A stretch of DNA of 64,000 bases, taken from Flavobacterium frigidimaris (GTDB lineage: Bacteria; Bacteroidota; Bacteroidia; Flavobacteriales; Flavobacteriaceae). Shown piece by piece: positions 18,970 through 27,148 of the stretch (position 1 is its first letter; each line of letters starts with the position of its first letter). The translations under genes and the position numbers were made by a program. A model generated the notes under the pieces. It saw only the letters and a program-made list of their open reading frames with translations, was not told the DNA's origin and ran no database searches. The DNA is taken from the NCBI GenBank assembly GCA_900129595.1, contig FQWG01000005.1:245579-309578 (forward strand), in the 5' to 3' direction.

Positions 18970-19485
18970 CTATTTTCGATGTATTAAATTATATATTTTC
19001 CCCATCGTATATAGGAGTAAGGTTCCTGAAAATAAACTAATAATTAGGTATAGAAAATAATCCTCAGTTGGATAATTTAAATTTTTCATCAAATAAATAG
19101 AACCCAGACAAAAAAAGAACGTTCCTATAAAAAATGCAACATACTTCATCAGAAAATCTTTTTTGGGTAAATAATATTCTTTTTCGGGATCTTCAGGATT
19201 GTAATATATCGGAGTCAATTCTCCAATTTCACAGATCGAATTGCTTTTTCCTTTTACATAATAGACTTTGACTCCATTTTGATCTTCGGCAGAAAATGTA
19301 AAAACAGGTATTTTTAAAGAAGGGGAATCGCTAATCCCTTTTTCAGTAGAAAAATATATTATTTTGGCCTCTCCAATCACTCCGTTTCTTTTTAGTTTTG
19401 ATTGATTTCTATGAATAGAAAAAGAAACAATAATGGCTATTGCTCCCATTAAGATCATGAAGATATTCCAGAAATAGACTTCCAT
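18970..19485 (-). CDS. DUF3592-type membrane protein
   Basis: 171 aa. One N-terminal transmembrane helix (YFWNIFMILMGAIAIIVSF) and two C-terminal helices (YVAFFIGTFFFCLGSIYLM and YFLYLIISLFSGTLLLYTM) flank a soluble beta domain. The sequence GEAKIIYFSTEKG .. PVFTFSAEDQNGVKVYYVKGK .. GELTPIYYNPEDPEKEYY is the DUF3592 pattern. It is an inner-membrane protein of unknown function. The neighbouring 119-aa unknown lies downstream on the same strand. Confidence 0.8.
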   Translation of the reverse strand: MEVYFWNIFMILMGAIAIIVSFSIHRNQSKLKRNGVIGEAKIIYFSTEKGISDSPSLKIPVFTFSAEDQNGVKVYYVKGKSNSICEIGELTPIYYNPEDPEKEYYLPKKDFLMKYVAFFIGTFFFCLGSIYLMKNLNYPTEDYFLYLIISLFSGTLLLYTMGKIYNLIHRK

Positions 19486-19861
19486 AATTTATTAATACGC
19501 TTTTAATTTTGGTAATGCATTTTGTTTTTTCCTAAAATGTATTTAGCCATCTGTTAATAAGCTCTAATTAGGTTGGTTTTACAACATAAACTTTCTTTTT
19601 TGAACGAATATAAGATATATTCTATTACAATTTTTTAGTTTTTTAAAATTAGAATTAATTCCTTCGGGAAAGATGTATTTTCTTCTAATATTGTGTTTTA
19701 AAGTGTTTAGAATCGTGATTTACAATGACAAACAGCATCTTCCCTGCAAAGCACAAAACGTAGGGAAAGTTGTGTTTGAATGTATAAAAGAGATCTCCAC
19801 AATGAGTCTTCCTTTCAATAAAAAATTGACTTATGTACTTACAGTTTGTACTTTTGCATTT
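19486..19861 (+). promoter_or_regulatory. Intergenic region with trmH promoter
   Basis: About 375 bases with no convincing gene. TTG at 19826-19828 and TACTTTTG at 19849-19856 are spaced 20 bp, an excellent promoter match. The start of transcription would fall at or next to the ATG at 19862, so the methyltransferase mRNA may be leaderless. The in-frame open stretch upstream (from about 19673) has no family resemblance and is treated as non-coding. Confidence 0.6.
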
Positions 19862-20320
19862 ATGAATGATAATTTTATAAATGAATATTTTGGCATAGGG
19901 ATCCAAAATGGTAAAACGCCTGAGAATTTGGGTGTTTTGTGGCGAACAGCTCAAAATTTAGGAGCTACTTTTATATTTACCATAGGCAATCGATATGCCA
20001 AACAAGCGTGTGATACTCATGATGCAGTAAAAGCAATACCTTATTTTCATTACGATACTTTTGAAGCGTTTTTCGAAAACTTACCCAAAGGAGCAAGATT
20101 GATAGGTGTTGAATTAGATGAAAAAGCATCAGATTTAGAAACCTTCGAACATCCAAGACGCTGTGTTTATTTATTGGGAGCAGAGGATCACGGCTTGTCC
20201 AGAAAAGTAATGGATAAATGCCATCATTTGATAAAATTTAAATCAGAGAAAAGCTTAAACGTTGCAGTGGCAGGAAGCATTATTATGTACGACAGAAACT
20301 TGCCTAAACCACGTTCTTAA
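19862..20320 (+). CDS. SpoU/TrmH-family RNA 2'-O-methyltransferase
   Basis: 152 aa from MNDNFINEYFGIGIQNGKTPENLGVLWRTAQNLGA, a SPOUT-fold methyltransferase using S-adenosylmethionine. Motif 1 is the N-x-G-x-x-x-R-T-A segment. Motif 2 is VYLLGAEDHGLSRKVMDKC, and motif 3 is LNVAVAGSIIMYDR, forming the trefoil-knot cofactor site. The start at 19862 is chosen because the family begins here and the promoter -7 box ends only six bases upstream. The exact RNA target (tRNA or rRNA) cannot be told from sequence. It ends at a strong terminator, beside the left boundary of the integrated element. Confidence 0.88.
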   Translation: MNDNFINEYFGIGIQNGKTPENLGVLWRTAQNLGATFIFTIGNRYAKQACDTHDAVKAIPYFHYDTFEAFFENLPKGARLIGVELDEKASDLETFEHPRRCVYLLGAEDHGLSRKVMDKCHHLIKFKSEKSLNVAVAGSIIMYDRNLPKPRS

Positions 20321-20342
20321 AATATAATTCTACATAAAACTA

Positions 20343-20377
20343 AAAACTCCGATGCCTGACGACATCGGAGTTTTTTT
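20343..20377 (+). terminator. Terminator of trmH-like gene
   Basis: AAAACTCCGATG and CATCGGAGTTTTTTT pair around an 8-nt loop, with a T-run. Confidence 0.88.
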
Positions 20378-20407
20378 ATGAATTTTTCACTATGTTCTCT
20401 TACGAGT

Positions 20408-20423
20408 TTTACTTCCCGATGCA
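20408..20423. repeat. Attachment site, left copy (attL)
   Basis: TTTACTTCCCGATGCA, identical to 32165-32180 at the end of mnmE. It marks the far boundary of the integrated element and is a detached copy of the last five mnmE codons plus stop. From here to 20622 nothing else is recognised. Confidence 0.85.
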
Positions 20424-20622
20424 ATAAGTAACATGGCTTGTTTTTAAAGGGATTAGAAGGGTAGAGGTGTACAAAAGATGTAGTTTTTTGATAAAGAAAG
20501 GAGTAATTGTTGATAGTAAAAAAAAATATTATTTACTTTTTTAAATTTCGTTTAAACTAAAATACGATTAAAAGCGGTAATTCCACTAAATTTACAATAT
20601 GGCAAGAGACGTGTGTAAGTAG

Positions 20623-21474
20623 TTATTTTTTTTGTGAGGACAATTCATTTATTATAGAAATAATTCTTCCTCGATCAGCAATCGGAATCGAAACCTTTTG
20701 AGCTTCGACGTCATATGCATATAAATCTTCTATCTCATATTTTTTTGATTTATCAATAGTAGAATATGTACCCTTCAGAAGTAAATAGATTGTTGTTATT
20801 GGTTTATAAGCATCAACATTAATTCCTGTAATCCATACTGCATTTTTAGGAATATGTAAATCTTTTGCAAATAGATTAGCTTTGTCGATATTATAAGAAC
20901 CATCCTGAAAATGAATAAGGCAGTAACTTATTATATTGTGTTGTGTAGATCCAGCATTTTGGCTTATAAATTTTACTTTATAGTTATTAGAGAAACCTCT
21001 TCTTTTATTAAATGAAATACCATTTGAATCGATGAAAATTACGGGGTCATCTATAGCAAAATTATTGATAGTTTCTTTCAAATTTTTGAATTTTATGAAG
21101 GATTTATTTAGAGTATCAAATTTCAAGTTTTGGTTTGCTAATGCTATTGAAAGGTTCTCAAATAATTTTTTGTTACTTGAATCAACTCCTTTTTTAATTC
21201 CTCTAGTTATATCATCATTCCTTTTAAATTGAATAGAGTCTATTAGATTTTGGTTATTTGAATTTAAATTTTGATTATTCCATTCTTGTGTAATTAATAA
21301 GAATAGCATAAAAATTAAAGTAAAAAATACTGTTTTACCTCTTTTTGTTAACTTATCCCATAATCTATTATATCTATTATCAGTAAATTGACCTTTAGTC
21401 GTAAGAAATGTTAAACAAATTGTAGTTATTCCAATTAAAAGGATAAAAACTAAATTTGGAATGGTTAATTTCAT
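20623..21474 (-). CDS. Element-borne membrane protein, unknown function
   Basis: 283 aa. Two N-terminal transmembrane helices (LVFILLIGITTICLTFL about 8-24, and VFFTLIFMLFLLITQ about 49-63) are followed by an Asn/Gln-rich coiled-coil-like stretch (NNQNLNSNNQNL). A longer C-terminal soluble domain includes DPVIFIDSNGISFNKRRGF and ITTIYLLLKGTYSTIDKSKKYEIED. No family recognised. It is the last gene before attL, downstream of the HigA-like gene in the same direction, so it belongs to the cargo. A two-helix anchor plus sensor or effector domain is a common shape for anti-phage effectors, but this is only analogy. Confidence 0.65.
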   Translation of the reverse strand: MKLTIPNLVFILLIGITTICLTFLTTKGQFTDNRYNRLWDKLTKRGKTVFFTLIFMLFLLITQEWNNQNLNSNNQNLIDSIQFKRNDDITRGIKKGVDSSNKKLFENLSIALANQNLKFDTLNKSFIKFKNLKETINNFAIDDPVIFIDSNGISFNKRRGFSNNYKVKFISQNAGSTQHNIISYCLIHFQDGSYNIDKANLFAKDLHIPKNAVWITGINVDAYKPITTIYLLLKGTYSTIDKSKKYEIEDLYAYDVEAQKVSIPIADRGRIISIINELSSQKK

Positions 21475-21622
21475 TGGAGTAGTTTATAATTGCGTACAAC
21501 TTATTTATACTAGCCATATACTGGCTCTCATGACGGATCTAATTAGTTTTATAGTATTAATTTCGAATTTGTTGAAACTAATGTTGGAAATATCTACATT
21601 TTAAACAATTAACTCATCTGAG

Positions 21623-21886
21623 TTAGAATTTAAATTTTTTTTGTGCTTTTTCTAAATCATAATTTATCTGTAAACGCATAAAGAAATCTGCTTTTCCTCC
21701 AAAAACGGCTTCAAGTTTTAAAGCCATAGTAGGTGAGATTACCGCTCTACTATTTAAAATATTGGAAATTTCTGAATTCTTTGTACTTAACATTTCTGCG
21801 ATTTTGCTTACGGAAAACTTTCGTCCTAAAACAAGTTCCATCTTTAAAATTTCTCCTGGATGAACATTCCTCATCTTTCTTTTCAT
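21623..21886 (-). CDS. HigA-like XRE antitoxin/regulator, without visible toxin
   Basis: An 87-aa helix-turn-helix protein of the HigA/VapI type. It opens MKRKMRNVHPGEILKMELVLGRKFSVSKIAEML, where HPGEIL is the family hallmark. The HTH follows (STKNSEISNILNSRAVISPTMALKLEAVFGG), then FFMRLQINYDLEKAQKK. HigA is normally preceded by a HigB RelE-type toxin. The 90 bases upstream hold no gene and the next gene is the ATPase, so this is an orphan. It may autoregulate or control the cargo operon, or act as an antitoxin for a non-homologous partner. It lies between the ATPase and the membrane protein. Confidence 0.85.
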   Translation of the reverse strand: MKRKMRNVHPGEILKMELVLGRKFSVSKIAEMLSTKNSEISNILNSRAVISPTMALKLEAVFGGKADFFMRLQINYDLEKAQKKFKF

Positions 21887-21976
21887 TTCGCTAGTTTAAA
21901 TAAGTAATTAATTTGGAAACGAAAGATTTAGCTACATAACTCATTTGACTTTATACTTTCGCTTAGCTTATATACC

Positions 21977-24205
21977 TTATACTATTCTTTTCCCCCATTC
22001 GTTACTACCTTTTAAGTGTTTTTTCAAGCTAAAATTCACATTGAATGATTTTAGTTTTTTATCAAAAGCAACTGAATTTTCGACGAAGTCATCAATGGTT
22101 ATTTCCGATTTTACACATAAATCATTATCAATTATTCGATGCTTTAATGCTTCTTGAAAAATTTCATTCATTTTAAAATTAAAGTCACTTATTTTTATTT
22201 GTGCAGAGTCAGAATAAAATGATTTGACAAATCGAATTTCATTAATCATATCGAATAATTGCCCTATTATTTCTTTTGAAAGTGAATTCTCTTCTTTCGC
22301 CACTATAATACCCATGCAAATTTTTACAAAACATTTTATAAGTTTTGTGTTTAAATTTAAAAACCTGAATCCATAAAACATTTTGGACTCATATGGAGAT
22401 GGAAATCTCACAAGTATAGGAAATGAGTGAAAATGTTCATTCAGCAAAGAGTTTAAATTAGTACAAGAATAACTATCAATTGTGTCTAAGCATATTACTG
22501 GAATCTCATTTATTTCTAATTTTAAAGGCTTATCATTTGGTCTTCTTTTTTGTACCTCCTGTACTAACGGAAACTTTTCTCCAAGTGGCGAAGTAATGAA
22601 TTCAATAGTATCAATAAAATAATTACGTTTTATAAATGCTTTAGTTAAAGTACCTAAATTTATTAGTGAAACAGGTAAATTTTCGAAATAACTGACATTG
22701 TCGAAATTAATAACAGCATCTCCTCTCCACAAATCTAATTTACCCTCGTAATTTACATAGTCAATATACTCTGATTCAAGTAATTTGTAAAATTCATAAC
22801 CAAATTCGTATGGAGCAAGTTTTATATATTCCTCTGTTGAAGGGTCACAATCCTGATACCTAATAGAGCCATTATCTGCAATAAATGTCAAAGGATACTT
22901 TGAATTAGCTAACAAGTTTTCAATAATAATTTCCTCCGTTAATTTGTAAAAAGTAAGTAATTTACTCAGTGATAATAATTTATCTTTTGGTCTTTTGATT
23001 AATATATCTTTTACTATATTATTTCGCAAATAATCACAAAAAGCAATCCAAATTGCATTGTCCCATTTTTCGATAGTTTCAATATTTGTTCTTGCTAAAT
23101 CGATTTTCATTCCAGTTGGCTTGGGAATATTAACAATTAGCTGAGGACTAACGAAATTTTCAGACATAGAACGTCTGTAATATTTATTCCATTTGGTTTC
23201 ATCTATAGTGTTTATTTTAATTTGTGGTGGTGTAATTTCTTGAATTAATATTCCGTCCATGAAAACGCTATAACTTCTCTCCGGAATTATATTTTTATCT
23301 TCATAAAAGGAGTATCTACTAAACGAAACCCAGTTCTCAGTCCACTTAACTCTTTTGTTCTTTTCAATTTTAGAATTATAATCTACAACTTTCGCTTCAC
23401 TTATTGGCCATGAGTGTCCATCACTTATAATATCAACACTTTCAGATTTCGGTAAAAGGTATGTCAAACAACCGTCAAAAGTCTCTAATTTTAAATCTGA
23501 TTTTAGATAAAATCTTTTTTCAACGAAGTATTCCTCAACAGTCACTTTATTTTGCGGAAATATTGCCTTTTCTATGGGAAATTTATAATCAATTTTGAAT
23601 GAGTTTGTGTTAGATTGGCCTATAACATTTGGATTGTTTATCAATGACTCAACTCCTTTTTCATTAATAAAGATAGGATACTTTACAAATCCTGCAGTTT
23701 TTTTCAAATATTCTGTTATATTAAAATCTATTTTGCTACTAGTTCCTTTAATATCAGGTAATTTATTTTTAATTACAAAAACTTTGAAAGTGGTTCCGAT
23801 ATTAAATGTTTCGGTATTTCTATTTATTTTAAAATAATTTTCTTTTGAAGGGATAGTTACTTTTAAGTGATTTTGACTTTTGGTTGTATTTGGATCCTTA
23901 AATGTTTCAATTTCTATGTAGTCTGCAGTCATAAAACAACTCAAAACACCAATACCAAATCTTGAAATAGGATCCATTTTTAATCCTTCTTTTTGAAAAT
24001 CACAACTACGATAATAACTTTTTCCAGCAACAGCTAAATAATTTCTTATTATATACTCGTCCATTCCAATTCCATTATCTGTTATCCGAACAATATAACA
24101 AGTTTCATCTTCAGTAACTTCTACTTTTATTTTCGGTACAAAGGATAAATCTTTTTTAAATAGTATTTCTGCTCTCATCTCAATTGCATCAATTGCATTT
24201 TGCAA
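21977..24205 (-). CDS. Hsp90-like (GHKL) ATPase module, downstream half of a split gene
   Basis: 742 residues in one open frame. It begins at a TTG (24205) that directly continues the frame of the upstream HD gene. QNAIDAI is the rest of the GHKL N-box. DNGIGM (about residues 43-48) is the G1 box and RFGIGVLS (about 83-90) the G2 lid glycines, as in Hsp90, MutL and sacsin-type ATPases. The following 550 residues are not recognised. The expected N-box Glu, five positions before the Asn, is replaced by the TAG at 24209-24211, so this half alone lacks the usual catalytic base. It was most likely once one 1,112-codon protein with the HD half. Whether it is expressed is unknown. Confidence 0.75.
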   Translation of the reverse strand: MQNAIDAIEMRAEILFKKDLSFVPKIKVEVTEDETCYIVRITDNGIGMDEYIIRNYLAVAGKSYYRSCDFQKEGLKMDPISRFGIGVLSCFMTADYIEIETFKDPNTTKSQNHLKVTIPSKENYFKINRNTETFNIGTTFKVFVIKNKLPDIKGTSSKIDFNITEYLKKTAGFVKYPIFINEKGVESLINNPNVIGQSNTNSFKIDYKFPIEKAIFPQNKVTVEEYFVEKRFYLKSDLKLETFDGCLTYLLPKSESVDIISDGHSWPISEAKVVDYNSKIEKNKRVKWTENWVSFSRYSFYEDKNIIPERSYSVFMDGILIQEITPPQIKINTIDETKWNKYYRRSMSENFVSPQLIVNIPKPTGMKIDLARTNIETIEKWDNAIWIAFCDYLRNNIVKDILIKRPKDKLLSLSKLLTFYKLTEEIIIENLLANSKYPLTFIADNGSIRYQDCDPSTEEYIKLAPYEFGYEFYKLLESEYIDYVNYEGKLDLWRGDAVINFDNVSYFENLPVSLINLGTLTKAFIKRNYFIDTIEFITSPLGEKFPLVQEVQKRRPNDKPLKLEINEIPVICLDTIDSYSCTNLNSLLNEHFHSFPILVRFPSPYESKMFYGFRFLNLNTKLIKCFVKICMGIIVAKEENSLSKEIIGQLFDMINEIRFVKSFYSDSAQIKISDFNFKMNEIFQEALKHRIIDNDLCVKSEITIDDFVENSVAFDKKLKSFNVNFSLKKHLKGSNEWGKRIV

Positions 24206-24208
24206 TAA

Positions 24209-24211
24209 CTA
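24209..24211 (-). other. In-frame amber codon at the GHKL catalytic Glu position
   Basis: The minus strand reads ..NPYVFVR, TAG, LLQNAIDAI.. without a frame change. Hsp90-family N-boxes read R-E-L-x-x-N-x-x-D-A, so TAG takes the place of Glu. GAG to TAG is one base change. No other interruption is seen in either half. Confidence 0.85.
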
Positions 24212-25315
24212 TCTCACAAAAACATACGGATTGCCACGATATATTTCATCTCCAAGAATGTCAAACATTCTGTTTCTATCAAACTCAAATTGAATAGCAA
24301 CCGGTTCAAAACCTCTAGGAGCAATACGCCAATCAATATGTGATATATTTAATTTATGATAGCTATGGTTAATTCGATTTAAGATATCGGAACATTGTCT
24401 GAATTGTTCATCAACATACCTTTTTAAATCCAGAATACTCATGTAGACATTTTGATCATCAGTACTTCCGTCAACTTGAATAGATCTAGTCAATTGGTAT
24501 TTTGGAAAAGTAACTGGCTGCAAAGCTCTATGCTTAGACCATTCTAGTTTTGAAAATTTATTTCTTGGCGCTACAAACTTCCATAGAATAAAAGGAGTTC
24601 TATCTTCTCCGAGATCCAAAAGATCAATCAATCTAACATATATAGTTAATGCCTTTACATTAACTATTTCTCTATGAATTGATGCATCTGTTGGATATGA
24701 AGTATAGTCATCAATTATATCAAAATCAAGCCAATGTCCTTCGCAAATTCGAGAAGCAAAATCAGCAATTCCCGAACTTATTGGCTCAAAATATTTTTTT
24801 ATCCTTTTACCACTTCGAAAAGCATGAGTAAGTCTAACATACTCTTTCCAATCTTCTATTTCAATTTTACCAACTTCAATGTTTTTAATTCTACAAAATT
24901 CTCTTATTCTATTTTTTTCATCGTCCAAAAGATTTACAGTACTACTAACATCTTCATCATTACCTGTTAAAATATATGATTTTTCTTCCTCGCTCATAGC
25001 CATACCCCAATCGTGGCCATACAATGAAACACATAGCAGAAATAATTCTGTTGCATTCATATTCTCAATAATATCATCTCCAAGCATTTGATCTGCAACA
25101 TAAAATAATCTTTTAAGATGATATTGTTCATCATGTGGTGTATATTCTGGAAATAAAAGATTAATCCTAGAAACTTCAATTGAAATTATTTTCCTAATCG
25201 CTTCCAAATGATTTATGTAATTGAATTCATAATCAGTTTTCGTATTTGCCTTAGTTATAAGCGCATTTATTATTTTACAATCAGGTAAGCCCTCAGGTTT
25301 ATTTATTTTTTCCAT
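24209..25315 (-). CDS. HD-domain protein, upstream half of a split HD-GHKL ATPase
   Basis: 368 aa ending at the TAG that separates it from the ATPase half. Histidines and a His-Asp pair (HDEQYHLKRLFYVADQML at 61-78 and LYGHDWGM at 99-106) suggest an HD-type metal phosphohydrolase fold. Similar Hsp90-like ATPases with N-terminal HD-like domains (HD-cd, often annotated 'HD domain-containing protein') are known in bacteria, with function unclear. The C-terminus IYRGNPYVFVR is the lead-in to the N-box, confirming that the natural protein continued. It is the first gene of the three-gene cargo operon (HD/ATPase, HigA-like, membrane protein). Confidence 0.75.
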   Translation of the reverse strand: MEKINKPEGLPDCKIINALITKANTKTDYEFNYINHLEAIRKIISIEVSRINLLFPEYTPHDEQYHLKRLFYVADQMLGDDIIENMNATELFLLCVSLYGHDWGMAMSEEEKSYILTGNDEDVSSTVNLLDDEKNRIREFCRIKNIEVGKIEIEDWKEYVRLTHAFRSGKRIKKYFEPISSGIADFASRICEGHWLDFDIIDDYTSYPTDASIHREIVNVKALTIYVRLIDLLDLGEDRTPFILWKFVAPRNKFSKLEWSKHRALQPVTFPKYQLTRSIQVDGSTDDQNVYMSILDLKRYVDEQFRQCSDILNRINHSYHKLNISHIDWRIAPRGFEPVAIQFEFDRNRMFDILGDEIYRGNPYVFVR

Positions 25316-25601
25316 TTAACTATTTCTAATATAACTTTAATTATTTGATTACTTAATTTTTTTAGAATTACTTCCTAGTTTGATATTGGCCTTACAATAT
25401 TATATTTTTCTCACCAATCCATGGAAGCTAAAATAGTTTTTTTTAAAATTTGACTATTTATGTAAAAAAAAGGTTCTGTCGCATCTGGGAATAACTTTTA
25501 CAAATCTTTGCTAAGATATTGAAAAAATGATTTTTAATATTATGGAAAACCGTAAAAATAAAAGAAATATCTTTCTTTTATTGTAATTATAGTTTCAGTA
25601 C

Positions 25602-26018
25602 TTAACACTTAAAATCATAAGTCACTTTTGGAAGTTCATCATTTAAAAAACTATTATACAGATAATTATATTTAAAATCAGTCAAATATTCATCTTCAAT
25701 CTCATCCGCATATTCAGCAGAAAATTTATCCAACGCAAAAGATGAAAATATAAATTGATATTCCATTCTAAAACGTTCATAGTCTTCTACTAAACTCATG
25801 TACACTGTCTTTAAGTATCTTAGCTTAAGAACTTTATCATTTTTCTCCAGGCTAGATAGAGTTAAAAAATCAATACAATGTCTTATAAACTCTAAAGATG
25901 TAAAACCTAAACCTCGATTAGTTTTCCATTCGGGAAAAGATATATCCATGAAATGGATGATTTCTTTAAATAATTCTCTTTCGGAATATTCATCCATAAG
26001 TTTATAATATTGTTCCAT
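25602..26018 (-). CDS. Hypothetical acidic protein, element cargo
   Basis: 138 aa, helical and acidic, with no signal peptide. It starts MEQYYKLMDEYSERELFKEIIHFMD and includes FTSLEFIRHCIDFLTL and YADEIEDEYLTDFKYNYLYNSF. No domain recognised. It lies between the XRE regulator (upstream, gap about 70 bases) and the HD/ATPase gene (gap about 285 bases) on the same strand. The gap before the HD gene contains only AT-rich sequence and an IS-end-like fragment near 25472. Confidence 0.6.
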   Translation of the reverse strand: MEQYYKLMDEYSERELFKEIIHFMDISFPEWKTNRGLGFTSLEFIRHCIDFLTLSSLEKNDKVLKLRYLKTVYMSLVEDYERFRMEYQFIFSSFALDKFSAEYADEIEDEYLTDFKYNYLYNSFLNDELPKVTYDFKC

Positions 26019-26089
26019 AGTACATTGATGATTTGATTTTTTTTAAGTATAACTATCTAAGTATTAATCCTCTTTTTTTTTGGATTGAA

Positions 26090-26392
26090 TCACCATTCGG
26101 TTTTATATTTTTTATTAAATTCTTTCAGTTCTTTTTTATACTGTTTAATGTCAAAATCATAGGGTAGAGTAATGGCGTTTAAAAAAGATTCTATTCGGTT
26201 ATAAGTAATTAATAATTTAACTAAATTTTCAACTGAAAAATTATTTCCATTCTCAATAGAACTAACAGTTTTTCGGCTTATTCCAACTTCATCTTTGATG
26301 TCGCTTTGTATGAAATCCATATTTTGACGGAGCATTTCAAGTTTCTGACCAATTAGAATCATGTATTCTTCTAGGGATTTTATATCTTCCAT
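26090..26392 (-). CDS. XRE-family helix-turn-helix regulator
   Basis: 100 aa. The HTH core is KLEMLRQNMDFIQSDIKDEVGISRKTVSSIENGNNFSVENLVKLLITYN (about residues 17-65), with the typical recognition helix ISRKTVSSIENG. A lysine-rich tail (KQYKKELKEFNKKYK) follows. It probably controls itself and the gene just downstream. It is preceded by the 12-bp inverted repeat and the TAAA microsatellite, which sit in its promoter region. Confidence 0.85.
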   Translation of the reverse strand: MEDIKSLEEYMILIGQKLEMLRQNMDFIQSDIKDEVGISRKTVSSIENGNNFSVENLVKLLITYNRIESFLNAITLPYDFDIKQYKKELKEFNKKYKTEW

Positions 26393-26492
26393 TATGTAAC
26401 GTTTAGGTTATAAATTAGCAAAACAATCAGTAATGAGTAATATCTTACTCATGTTTTTTCATGGGTTTATAGAGCAAGATTTAACGGATAAG

Positions 26493-26528
26493 TATAGTGC
26501 TATACGACTATAGTAATATAGCACTATA
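26493..26528. repeat. 12-bp inverted repeat
   Basis: TATAGTGCTATA (26493-26504) and TATAGCACTATA (26517-26528) are exact reverse complements around a 12-nt spacer. It lies upstream of the XRE gene, so it may be an operator pair, or a terminator for the broken mob genes. Confidence 0.7.
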
Positions 26529-26576
<48 letters not shown>

Positions 26577-26584
26577 GAGCTTGC

Positions 26585-27001
26585 TTACTGTAATGGTTTA
26601 CGTGATTCTGGTAGATAGTTCTCTGTAGCTATATCTTGAATTTTGAAAAAAACTTCTTTTATTTCCGCAAGACTTTTTAACAACATCTCAATTTCGATCT
26701 TGCTAAATGTACCCATTTTCCGTTCATTAAAACTTTTTATTAACTGGTTAAAGTTGTTTCCAATTCTTCTAACCTCTTCAATTAAGATGTCTTTTTGGAT
26801 TCGAGCATCATTATTGAACGTTATTATTCTATATTTCTTTTTTTAAAGAATATCTCTAATCATAGTGTTCATATTCATATAATCACTCTCAGAAAACATT
26901 TTATCAATTTGTTCCGTTTCTAATTCAGTGAACAAAATTCTTTTCTCTTTAGTTCTCTTAACTTCTTTTTTGGGCCTACCGCCTTTATTAATATTACTCA
27001 T
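26585..27001 (-). pseudogene. mobC-like mobilization protein, interrupted by an in-frame stop
   Basis: From ATG 27001 it reads MSNINKGGRPKKEVKRTKEKRI.. and ..SDYMNMNTMIRDIL, then TAA at 26843-26845. It continues in the same frame as KKKYRIITFNNDARIQKDI.. and IEEVRRIGNNFNQLIKSFN.., ending at 26585. IGNNFNQL is a hallmark of MobC/relaxosome accessory proteins in Bacteroidota elements. The stop can arise by one substitution (TTA to TAA). In related elements a relaxase gene follows directly; here the microsatellite and the XRE gene follow instead. Mobilization is therefore probably dead. Confidence 0.75.
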
Positions 27002-27061
27002 AAACAAAAAGTTATATTTAAAATACGACTTTGGAGCATTTATCTTCCCGGAGGGCAAGGC

Positions 27062-27118
27062 GTTTTGATGCGTGAAAAGTAAAAATCGAAGATTTGATGT
27101 TTTTCACGGCATCGAAAC
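27062..27118. other. Long imperfect hairpin upstream of mobC, possible oriT
   Basis: Arms at 27062-27078 (GTTTTGATGCGTGAAAA) and 27100-27118 (TTTTTCACGGCATCGAAAC) are near complements. An inner small hairpin AAATC-GAA-GATTT lies at 27083-27095. Position between the toprim gene and mobC is where transfer origins often lie; it could instead be a terminator. Confidence 0.4.
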
Positions 27119-27148
27119 ACACCTCGCTATTTGACTATCTAATTAATC

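Noticed and set aside
19673..19861. N-terminal extension of the TrmH-like protein
   Set aside because: Not part of the family; the promoter lies inside it.
20408..20423. tRNA gene at the element boundary
   Set aside because: The repeat matches the mnmE 3' end, and no tRNA fold was seen.
26643..26846. 67-aa plus-strand frame
   Set aside because: Antisense to the distal part of the broken mobC, whose reading gives recognisable MobC sequence.
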